From HyVt-560 sp964577195 (GTDB lineage Bacteria > Pseudomonadota > Gammaproteobacteria > UWMA-0217): a stretch of 27,853 nt of DNA. Positions within the stretch are counted from its first letter, which is position 1; each line of letters begins with the position of its first letter. The position numbers and the translations under genes are program-made. Below are positions 21,497-27,853 of this stretch, piece after piece. The notes beneath the pieces were generated by a model that ran no database searches, was not told the origin of the DNA, and saw only the letters and a list, made by a program, of their open reading frames with translations. Location: contig CAZNYF010000014.1 in assembly GCA_964577195.1 (NCBI GenBank), positions 1-27,853 on the forward strand, read 5' to 3'.

Positions 21497-21727
21497 TTAT
21501 CCTCCCGTTACTGGCGGGAAAAACGCCAGCTCATCACCAGATTGAACCTTTGCATCCCAAGCACAATAGACCTGATTTAATGCTGCCAGGGTATTTTCAG
21601 GCAACGAAATATCAGGGTTCAAGGCCTGCCAGATTTCGCTAACCTTACCAGCAGCAGAATCTTCAAGCTGGTCATCCGCTCTTCCGACCGTATCGCGCAG
21701 GCTTGCAAAGTATTTAATACTAATCAC
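21497..21727 (-). CDS. moaD: Molybdopterin synthase sulfur-carrier subunit MoaD
   Basis: Ubiquitin-like sulfur carrier, 76 residues, ending in the essential di-glycine (PPVTGG) whose carboxyl group is activated and thiolated by MoeB. The beta-grasp pattern opens with ISIKYFASLRDTVG. It is the first gene of a moaD-moaE pair and is divergent from moaC, with 44 bp between the two start codons. moaA, which is needed for the step before MoaC, is not in the window. Confidence 0.94.
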   Translation of the reverse strand: MISIKYFASLRDTVGRADDQLEDSAAGKVSEIWQALNPDISLPENTLAALNQVYCAWDAKVQSGDELAFFPPVTGG

Positions 21728-21771
21728 TTTGGTTACAATGTCTTCTCAAGGAAATGACTATTCTAACGCCT

Positions 21772-22254
21772 ATGAATTCCAAACTCACACACTTCAACCC
21801 CAGCGGCGATGCTCACATGGTCGATGTTGGCAAAAAATCAACCACGCATCGAATCGCCATTGCCGATGGCTGGATAGATATGCAACCAGAAACACTCAAG
21901 CTCATCAAATCCGGTGAAAGCAAGAAGGGCGACGTTCTGGGAATCGCACGCATCGCTGGCATTATGGCAGCAAAAAAAACCGGTGAGTTGATTCCACTAT
22001 GCCATCCGATTACGCTCACACATGTCGAAGTACGCTTTAATATTGATACGGTGAATCATTGCATACATTGTGAAGCGCAAACTGAAACACGCGGCCAGAC
22101 CGGCGTTGAGATGGAAGCATTAACCAGTGTGCAGGTTTCACTGCTGACCATTTACGATATGTGCAAAGCGGTAGATCGCGGTATGAATATGCGAGATATT
22201 CAACTAGTGAAAAAGACCGGTGGAAAATCTGGCAACTGGACCCGCAAAAATTAA
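21772..22254 (+). CDS. moaC: Cyclic pyranopterin monophosphate synthase MoaC
   Basis: Converts the MoaA product 3',8-cyclo-GTP to cyclic pyranopterin monophosphate, the first stable intermediate of molybdenum cofactor synthesis. I choose ATG at 21772 (MNSKLTHFNPSGDAHMVDV), giving 160 residues that align with E. coli MoaC (161) from the first residue. An ATG at 21754 has AAGGA almost touching it. Motifs: KKTGELIPLCHPI, ETRGQTGVEMEALTS and the active-site segment TIYDMCKAVD, with KKTGGKSG at the end. Divergent from moaDE, so the two units may share a control region of less than 50 bp. Confidence 0.95.
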   Translation: MNSKLTHFNPSGDAHMVDVGKKSTTHRIAIADGWIDMQPETLKLIKSGESKKGDVLGIARIAGIMAAKKTGELIPLCHPITLTHVEVRFNIDTVNHCIHCEAQTETRGQTGVEMEALTSVQVSLLTIYDMCKAVDRGMNMRDIQLVKKTGGKSGNWTRKN

Positions 22255-22269
22255 GTGGAATAGAACTCA

Positions 22270-24513
22270 ATGTTTAAATTATTTAAATGGATCATAGGCT
22301 TATTTTTGGTTTTACTGGTGCTGATTATCGGCAGTGCTGCTGTCGCGATAGTGACGATTAACCCAAATGATTTTAAGCCGCAAATTACCGAGCAAGTTAA
22401 AAAGTCAACGGGGCGGGATCTAAATCTCGCCGGTGATATTCATTGGTCTTTTTATCCTTGGCTTGGTTTAAATTTAGGTAAAATATCATTAGCAAATGCA
22501 GCGGAATTTGGTTCGCAGCCCTTCGCTGAAATTGAAGAAGTAGATATTAAAGTTAAACTACTTCCGTTACTGAAAAAATCAATACAAGCTCGTCAAATTT
22601 TAGTTCGGGGAGCCTCACTTAGTTTACAGAAAAATGCTCAGGGTGTTGATAACTGGAGCGACCTCGTCAAGCCGGAAGAACAGCCCGCATCCTCGCCTGA
22701 AAAACCCTCCAGCGCCCGGCCAGATTTAGAAATTCAGATCAAAGGTGTAAAAATCATCAATGCAAAGTTACGTTTTAGCGATGAGCAATCAGGCAGCAAA
22801 ATAGAATTTAATCCAATCAATCTAACCACGGGCCCAATTAAAAGAGGGCAACCGATTAAATTAAAATCTGATTTTATATTTATTCAAGACACTATCAATG
22901 TGGCGGTAGACCTCTCCGCAAGTATTACTGCGAACCCCAACACTGGCAGTTACAAAATTGAAGACTTGAATCTAACCCAAACCACTCACGGAGAAGGTTT
23001 TCCGGGGGCCGGCATTACCAGCACGCAAAAACTCAGTTTAAACGCGAACACCAATACACAAAAGCTAACTGTCAACCCAATTTCTGTAGAAATATCAGGA
23101 CTCCAGCTAAAAGGGCAGCTAGAGGTCAATCAATTTATCGACAATCCAAACTATACTGGCCACTTTAATACCAGCAATTTTAACCTCAAAAAATTATTCT
23201 CGGTGCTTGAAATTGATTTGCCGGATACTAGCAATAAAAATACACTTACCAATGCCTCGCTGGAATTTGATCTTGAAGGGACTAAAAACAGCATCAGCCT
23301 ACGCTCAATTAAAGCAACCCTCGACAAATCTACATTAAGCGGCGAATTCACTTTAGTCGATTTTTCAACTCAGGCTATGCGGTTTAATTTGCTGCTGGAT
23401 CAACTCAACGTCGATGATTATTTGCCAGCCTTTAGCGCATCATCGCCTAACAGCACAGCAGAAGTTTCCACCCCGGACAGTCTCTCGGATAAAATCCAAC
23501 TGCCGTTGGCATTGATACGAAGTCTAGACATTGATGGCACCGCCAAAATTGAAAAACTGCAAGTGAAGAAGCTACAATTCTCGGACTCCACCGTGTCACT
23601 AAAAGCAAAAAATGGCAAAATAGAAGTCTCGCCGTTAACCGCACAAGCCTATAACGGATCAGCAACCATTAAAGCTTCCCTTAACGCCAAAACTGATACA
23701 CCGGCCTATCGCCTTAACGTTGACTTATCCGAGGTGCGCTCCGAGGAAATTCTTGAAACATTATTCAGCGAACGCTACATCAGTGGCGCAGCCAGTTTTA
23801 AAGCCAATATTACAACCAGTTCAAATTCAATTTCAGGCTTACAAAAAAACCTTAACGGCAATTTTCATGCGGAATTTTTGGACGGCACGATAAAAGGCTC
23901 AAAGTTATCAAAAAAGATCCATGAGGCACGAAATTTTTGGCGCAAATTTTCTGGTAAGCCGGCGCTCACGGATGACATCACAAAAGACACAAAATTCTCC
24001 AGTCTCAAAGCCAGCGGCACTATCAGCGACGGCATTGTGACCAATCAAGATTTAAAAATCTTAGCACCTGTTTTTCAGGCAAAAGGAGAAGGCAAAGTTG
24101 ACCTGCCCAGCAAATCATTAAATTACACCTTATCGTTGGCGGATGATGGCGCCGACGGCGCTCAGCGTACATTTATACCGCTGCAAATCATCGGCCCGTT
24201 TGATAACCTAAATTTTAGATTACGCGGCGATAGCGTAATAAAAGACCGTGCAAAACTGGAACTAGATGCTAAAAAGGCCGAGCTAAAAGCTAGGCTCAGC
24301 GAAGAAAAAGATAAAATCGAAGCCGAATTTAAAGAGAAAAAAGCAGCTAAACAAGCTGAACTCGAAAGCAAGGCAACCGAGAAAAGAGACGAGTTAGAAG
24401 CAAAGGCGCATGAAAAGAAAGCTGAGATCAAAAAAAAGGTTGATGAGAAAAAACAGGATCTTGAGAAAAAGCTCAAAGATGAGCTAAAAAATAAACTCCA
24501 AGGTATTTTTTAG
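22270..24513 (+). CDS. AsmA family protein with a long charged helical C-terminal tail
   Basis: A 747-residue envelope protein. A single N-terminal membrane helix (about 4-29) anchors a large periplasmic part. The AsmA N-terminal signature appears in VKKSTGRDLNLAGDIHWSFYPWLGLNLGKI (in pieces over 41-75), and the AsmA C-terminal region lies near 520-650. AsmA-like proteins form long beta-groove bridges now linked to phospholipid transport to the outer membrane. Unusual is the final part, about 659-747: roughly 89 residues of almost only K, E, A, D, L and R, predicted as a long charged helix or coiled coil. The gene starts 15 bp after moaC with no functional link that I can see. Confidence 0.9.
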   Translation: MFKLFKWIIGLFLVLLVLIIGSAAVAIVTINPNDFKPQITEQVKKSTGRDLNLAGDIHWSFYPWLGLNLGKISLANAAEFGSQPFAEIEEVDIKVKLLPLLKKSIQARQILVRGASLSLQKNAQGVDNWSDLVKPEEQPASSPEKPSSARPDLEIQIKGVKIINAKLRFSDEQSGSKIEFNPINLTTGPIKRGQPIKLKSDFIFIQDTINVAVDLSASITANPNTGSYKIEDLNLTQTTHGEGFPGAGITSTQKLSLNANTNTQKLTVNPISVEISGLQLKGQLEVNQFIDNPNYTGHFNTSNFNLKKLFSVLEIDLPDTSNKNTLTNASLEFDLEGTKNSISLRSIKATLDKSTLSGEFTLVDFSTQAMRFNLLLDQLNVDDYLPAFSASSPNSTAEVSTPDSLSDKIQLPLALIRSLDIDGTAKIEKLQVKKLQFSDSTVSLKAKNGKIEVSPLTAQAYNGSATIKASLNAKTDTPAYRLNVDLSEVRSEEILETLFSERYISGAASFKANITTSSNSISGLQKNLNGNFHAEFLDGTIKGSKLSKKIHEARNFWRKFSGKPALTDDITKDTKFSSLKASGTISDGIVTNQDLKILAPVFQAKGEGKVDLPSKSLNYTLSLADDGADGAQRTFIPLQIIGPFDNLNFRLRGDSVIKDRAKLELDAKKAELKARLSEEKDKIEAEFKEKKAAKQAELESKATEKRDELEAKAHEKKAEIKKKVDEKKQDLEKKLKDELKNKLQGIF

Positions 24514-24614
24514 ACGTTCTACACCCAACGGCAGTCAGCGTGGAAAATCTCACAATTTCGAGTGATAATAACCGCGGGAGCCTCTACACCTTCTTGTGAT
24601 GCGTATTGACTAAC

Positions 24615-25166
24615 ATGATCAGATTTACACTAAAAATACTTATTGTCAGCAGTCTTGGCTTTATATTGCTGTCAGCCACCCAGGCAGCAACTGTTCAGGT
24701 CGACTCGGAAGAAGGTACATTTTATTTGAATCTGCGGTTTCAATCTGAACTGCAGCCAGATGCGCTCACCTCGCTATTAACTGACTACCAGAACTTGTAT
24801 CGGGTGAGCCCCGCTATTACAAAGAGCGCCGTCATTACCCCTAACAACAGCAACAAAAAAATTGTCTGGAAACGTATTAAAGGCTGTATCGCCTTCTTTT
24901 GCCGTGAGCTGGAACATACCGAATATGTCACTGAAACTAAAGATAAAATAACCATGATGACGATTCCCGAAAGAAGCGACTTTGAAATGGGTCATTCCAG
25001 CTGGATGATAATGCCCGGCGCAACCGGCTCCAGAGTAAGATTCAACTCGGTTTTAAAGCCATCTTTTGAGTTGCCCCCTTTGATTGGCAGCTGGTTGATG
25101 AAGCAAAAAATTAGAGATGAATTGCACCAAACAGCGCGCCTGCTTGGCGATATAGACGCAGAATAA
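24615..25166 (+). CDS. Exported SRPBCC-fold (START/polyketide cyclase-like) protein
   Basis: About 183 residues. The N-terminus MIRFTLKILIVSSLGFILLS is a signal peptide, with likely cleavage after ATQAA. The mature part fits the SRPBCC lipid-binding fold: a DYQNLYRVSPAI segment, the alternating strands around KIVWKRIKGC and MMTIPERSDF, and a C-terminal long helix (WLMKQKIRDELHQTARLLG). The ligand is unknown. ATG at 24615 is preferred to a TTG at 24606; no strong ribosome site exists for either. It lies between the AsmA-like gene and mutY. Two cysteines (KGCIAFFCREL) might form a disulfide in the periplasm. Confidence 0.75.
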   Translation: MIRFTLKILIVSSLGFILLSATQAATVQVDSEEGTFYLNLRFQSELQPDALTSLLTDYQNLYRVSPAITKSAVITPNNSNKKIVWKRIKGCIAFFCRELEHTEYVTETKDKITMMTIPERSDFEMGHSSWMIMPGATGSRVRFNSVLKPSFELPPLIGSWLMKQKIRDELHQTARLLGDIDAE

Positions 25167-25234
25167 TAAAAATCCAGCATCCGCTCGCATTGGTATACTC
25201 AGCGGCTAAATCCTTTCACGAAGCCGTCCCGAAC

Positions 25235-26344
25235 GTGTCGAATAAACCCCCATTTTCTACCGCGCTATTAAGCTGGTTCGATCAACATGGTCGTAGCAAT
25301 CTCCCGTGGCAAATCAATCCAACGCCATACCGCGTCTGGATATCCGAGATCATGCTGCAACAAACGCAGGTGGATACCGTCATCCCCTACTTTAAGCGAT
25401 TTATGCTCAGCTTTCCCAATGTTGCAACACTCGCCAGCGCATCACAAAATGAAGTGCTCAGTCACTGGTCTGGACTTGGCTATTACGCAAGAGCAAGAAA
25501 TCTACACAAAGCTGCGCACGTCATTATTAGTGAGTTCGGTGGCGAGCTTCCAGCAAACCAGACTGAACTGGAATCACTCTCTGGAATCGGACGCTCGACC
25601 GCAGGGGCGATTCTCTCACTCGCATTCAAACAACGAGCCGTGATCCTCGATGGCAACGTCAAACGCGTTCTGGCGCGCTACCACGCAATTGACGGATGGC
25701 CGGGGCAGACCCAGGTTGCAAAAACCCTATGGGGGCTCGCTGAGCTACACACACCGGATAGTCGCAACGAATCCTACACTCAGGCAATTATGGATTTAGG
25801 CGCAACGCTTTGCACCCGCTCAAATCCTGATTGTGACCATTGCCCCATGCATGAACATTGTCAGGCGAAAAAGCTCAGTGATCAGGGCGGCGCTACCCCG
25901 CAAGACTGGCCCGGGAAAAAACCCAAAAAAGCCAAGCCCTCTAAAACCAGCGTGTTCCTGATACTGGAAAACTCAGATCAAGAAATACTCTTGCTGCGTC
26001 GCCCTCAAACTGGCATTTGGGGTGGCTTATGGAGCCTGCCAGAGCTAGAGAATGATAGTGATCTTGCAAAAGCCATCGCCAACCAGCATCAGCTTAAACT
26101 CAAATCACGCCAAAGCTGGTCACCTCTCAAGCATCAATTTACCCATTTTGAGCTGAACATCACTCCGGTCCACTGCCAGATAGAACACCTACCTGGCATC
26201 AAGGAAATAGCAACAGACTCGGCACTCTGGTATAAAATCGACCAAATACCGCCTGGTGGCATGCCAACGCCTGTAATGAAACTGTTGACTCAATACCAGG
26301 AAAACCTGAATCTACGAGGAACAACCGATGACACGCATGGTTAA
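25235..26344 (+). CDS. mutY: A/G-specific adenine glycosylase MutY
   Basis: Removes adenine mispaired with 8-oxoguanine, preventing G:C to T:A changes. I choose GTG at 25235, giving about 369 residues (E. coli 350) and starting just before the first family helix (FSTALLSWFDQHG). Numbered from there: E38 in SEIMLQQTQV, the helix-hairpin-helix GIGRSTAGAI (117-126), catalytic D139 (VILDGNVKRVL) and the 4Fe-4S cysteines 193, 200, 203 and 209. The C-terminal NUDIX-like domain (from about 230) reads the 8-oxoG strand. It overlaps yggX by 17 bp, the usual mutY-yggX pairing. The upstream TTG at 25190 is a less likely start. Confidence 0.96.
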   Translation: MSNKPPFSTALLSWFDQHGRSNLPWQINPTPYRVWISEIMLQQTQVDTVIPYFKRFMLSFPNVATLASASQNEVLSHWSGLGYYARARNLHKAAHVIISEFGGELPANQTELESLSGIGRSTAGAILSLAFKQRAVILDGNVKRVLARYHAIDGWPGQTQVAKTLWGLAELHTPDSRNESYTQAIMDLGATLCTRSNPDCDHCPMHEHCQAKKLSDQGGATPQDWPGKKPKKAKPSKTSVFLILENSDQEILLLRRPQTGIWGGLWSLPELENDSDLAKAIANQHQLKLKSRQSWSPLKHQFTHFELNITPVHCQIEHLPGIKEIATDSALWYKIDQIPPGGMPTPVMKLLTQYQENLNLRGTTDDTHG

Positions 26345-26600
26345 CTGCACCGTCCTGAAAAAAGAAGCCGAAGGGCTGGATCGCCCCACCTACCCCGGTG
26401 AGCTAGGCAAAAAAATATTTGAAAACGTCTCCAAAGAAGGCTGGCAGAAATGGGTTGGGCACCAAACCATGTTGCTCAACGAGTACCGCCTAAGCCCCAT
26501 CGACCCCAAAGCACGCAAGTTTCTTGAAGAAGAAATGGAAAAATTCTGTCTTGAAGGCGGCCCCGACGAAGTCAGTAACTGGACTGCTCCCAAAGCCTAA
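26328..26600 (+). CDS. yggX: Fe(2+)-trafficking protein YggX
   Basis: A 90-residue member of the YggX family, linked to iron handling and protection of iron-sulfur enzymes from oxidation. The start MTRMVNC puts the conserved cysteine at position 7, as in E. coli YggX. GAGGAA lies 6 nt upstream. The family pattern EAEGLDRPTYPGELGKKIFENVSKEGW (in pieces from residue 13) and QTMLLNEYRL is clear. Its overlap with mutY couples it to an iron-sulfur DNA repair enzyme, consistent with a shared oxidative-stress role. Confidence 0.96.
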   Translation: MTRMVNCTVLKKEAEGLDRPTYPGELGKKIFENVSKEGWQKWVGHQTMLLNEYRLSPIDPKARKFLEEEMEKFCLEGGPDEVSNWTAPKA

Positions 26601-26635
26601 ATTTCAAACTCCGCTCGCGTTAAGTATAATCGTAC

Positions 26636-26664
26636 TTGACGGCACGCGATGAAATCGCTTTAAT
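26636..26664 (+). promoter_or_regulatory. tRNA-Phe promoter with GC-rich discriminator
   Basis: TTGACG (26636-26641), a 17-bp spacer and TTTAAT (26659-26664) are followed at once by AGCGCCCC. A GC-rich discriminator between -10 and start is typical of tRNA and rRNA promoters under stringent (ppGpp) control. A separate TATAAT at 26625-26630 has a poor -35 and is a weaker alternative. Confidence 0.65.
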
Positions 26665-26707
26665 AGCGCCCCTTCGATGTTTACACATCAACCCACCTGC
26701 AAAAAAT

Positions 26708-26783
26708 GGCCAGGTAGCTCAGTCGGTAGAGCAGGGGACTGAAAATCCCCGTGTCGGCAGTTCGATTCTGTCCCTGGCCACCA
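26708..26783 (+). tRNA. tRNA-Phe (anticodon GAA)
   Basis: A 76-nt tRNA with all arms: acceptor GGCCAGG (26708-26714) paired with CCTGGCC (26773-26779), discriminator A and an encoded CCA (26781-26783). The D arm is AGCTCAGTCGGTAGAGC, the anticodon stem GGGGA/TCCCC with loop CTGAAAA (anticodon GAA), and the T arm contains TTCGATT. A T run starts right after the CCA. It is the boundary between core genes and an AT-rich right end. Confidence 0.98.
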
Positions 26784-26799
26784 TTTTTTCTCGAAGCTT

Positions 26800-26817
26800 A
26801 CGACGTATCGTCGTTTT
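26800..26817 (+). terminator. Weak hairpin with short T run after tRNA-Phe
   Basis: ACGACG (26800-26805) and CGTCGT (26809-26814) form a perfect 6-bp stem with a TAT loop, followed by TTT. It could end the tRNA transcript, but it is short and the T run is poor. Confidence 0.35.
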
Positions 26818-26864
26818 CAGAAATTCTGCCTGAAAGCGAAATACGCTACTGTGCCAAGACGTAA

Positions 26865-27853
26865 CTATCCGTATAGATCTTGGATTTGTCTATACTGATG
26901 ATCAATTTCGTCAAGTGTAAAATAGTCAGTTACATATTTAGATTCGGATCGGCGATATTGGCCGAATATTATTGGATTGTCTTCAGTGCTTTTCTCGAAA
27001 CTAAAATCAACTGTTTCTACCAAATCACAATACGGCTCTCTTCGAATTATTTCAGCCGCTTTGTATAGGTATTCTTTGTGTTTTTTAAACCTACTATCTA
27101 TGGCGCTAGACGCGATTGCTGACTCTTCAATTGGCGCTACGCTATATTTATAAGTTGGCTCATTAGCAAAAGTGTCCGTGATTTCCTCCGCGCTGAATTT
27201 GTAGCTTCCCTCAGATAGCTTGACTCTATAATATTTAATATTACGGCCTGATAGCATACCCATCATCTTTTCTTGTATCTTATTCGGCATTCTTAATCCA
27301 AAATATATACCTTTGACTGATCTGAAATCATAGTACTGCTCTCCTGATGATGAAGTTACAATTCTGACCTCTTTCTCATATACCCATTTTTTTGATTTTG
27401 TGGCAAGAATTTTTTGCAAAATTTTCTTCTTCAAGTTTTGATCGATGATGTCATTTATTGTAATTTTAGGCAAAGAATTACTGTAATTGACATTAAAATA
27501 ATCATTGTCCATTTTTCCGAAATTCATTAGAACATCCGATTCATATTCAATACAAAAACCAGTGTGTGATGCCGCATAGTGCGCCCATAAAAGCTCATCT
27601 AGCGGAGTTCTGCTCATTGAATAAATACCTGATTTATCAACAAATGAAAAAACAAATTCTAAAGAAACATTAAACTTCTCGAGAGCTTTTTCCGATCTAG
27701 AGTTTGGTTTTATGAATATTTTTTTTAGTGAATCAAGCTGTGATTGCAGAGGCTTATCACTATACAGTCCTTCACAAGGATCATTTAGTAAATCTCTTGT
27801 AGACGCCCAGAAGAAATCATTCTTTAACGAATTTAAATCTCTCTTTAATATGT
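26865..27853 (-). CDS. DUF2971 domain protein, 5' end cut by the window edge
   Basis: Leftward gene ending in TAG at 26865. An ATG at 27617 opens a 250-residue frame, but the same frame continues upstream without a stop to base 27853, adding about 78 visible residues. That upstream part contains FFWASTRDLLNDPCEG, the usual DUF2971 opening, and IYSMSRTPLDELLWAHYA with HTGFCIEYE is the family centre. The real start is therefore beyond the window and 27617 is an internal Met. DUF2971 proteins are of unknown function and often lie in variable islands. The region is clearly AT-richer than the rest, consistent with transfer. Confidence 0.8.
   Translation of the reverse strand, partial: ILKRDLNSLKNDFFWASTRDLLNDPCEGLYSDKPLQSQLDSLKKIFIKPNSRSEKALEKFNVSLEFVFSFVDKSGIYSMSRTPLDELLWAHYAASHTGFCIEYESDVLMNFGKMDNDYFNVNYSNSLPKITINDIIDQNLKKKILQKILATKSKKWVYEKEVRIVTSSSGEQYYDFRSVKGIYFGLRMPNKIQEKMMGMLSGRNIKYYRVKLSEGSYKFSAEEITDTFANEPTYKYSVAPIEESAIASSAIDSRFKKHKEYLYKAAEIIRREPYCDLVETVDFSFEKSTEDNPIIFGQYRRSESKYVTDYFTLDEIDHQYRQIQDLYG

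Noticed and set aside
24162..24476. 104-codon leftward open frame rich in serine and phenylalanine
   Set aside because: It is the antisense image of the lysine/glutamate-rich AsmA tail, which produces runs of S, F and L on the other strand.
1..27853. CRISPR arrays, insertion sequences, rRNA and prophage genes
   Set aside because: I looked for regularly spaced repeats, transposase or integrase motifs and rRNA sequence and saw none.

Overview
The window looks like a piece of chromosome from a gammaproteobacterium of moderate GC content. Evidence: the aroQ-accB-accC-prmA-zinc-ribbon-fis-purH gene order, a Fis protein, a DsbD-CutA pair, the rph/yicC divergent pair and a mutY-yggX overlap. I cannot name the genus from the sequence alone. 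About 29 of some 35 genes are recognisable housekeeping or stress genes. The rest are two toxin-antitoxin pairs, an unrecognised lipoprotein with a leader ORF, a small SRPBCC protein and a DUF2971 protein cut by the right edge.

Left part (1-9.4 kb, leftward): cutA-dsbD-tlpA-like genes for periplasmic thiol chemistry are followed by aroQ-accB-accC-prmA-DUF3426, then fis and purH. These link shikimate synthesis, the first step of fatty acid synthesis, ribosomal protein methylation, nucleoid organisation and purine synthesis. dusB, which commonly sits just before fis, is missing here.

Middle (9.4-15.5 kb): a rightward acidic lipoprotein gene is preceded by a 26-codon ORF and closed by a clean terminator. 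Then, leftward, come a hydrolase-OsmC fusion, rpmE, a 349-bp gene-free stretch with inverted consensus DnaA boxes and an IHF-type site, and the overlapping set rph-rdgB-hemW-CPXCG. hemW follows rdgB in the same frame, separated by one TAG, and seems to lack a standard start codon.

Right part (15.5-26.8 kb, mostly rightward): yicC; two leftward toxin-antitoxin pairs (MntA-HepT type and VapBC type); a protein quality-control cluster (hsp20 with an excellent sigma-32 promoter, cbpA, a DegQ-type protease); molybdopterin genes moaE-moaD (leftward) and moaC (rightward); an AsmA-like protein with a long charged helical tail; an exported SRPBCC protein; mutY-yggX; and tRNA-Phe(GAA) behind a stringent-type promoter.

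Right edge (26.8-27.85 kb): AT-rich sequence carrying a leftward DUF2971 gene whose frame stays open to the end of the window. Its composition and its place next to a tRNA 3' end suggest the edge of an acquired island, but no integrase or repeat of the tRNA end is visible. The most interesting non-coding signal is the DnaA-box cluster at 12.46-12.66 kb, which resembles a DnaA-reactivating (DARS) or origin-like element.
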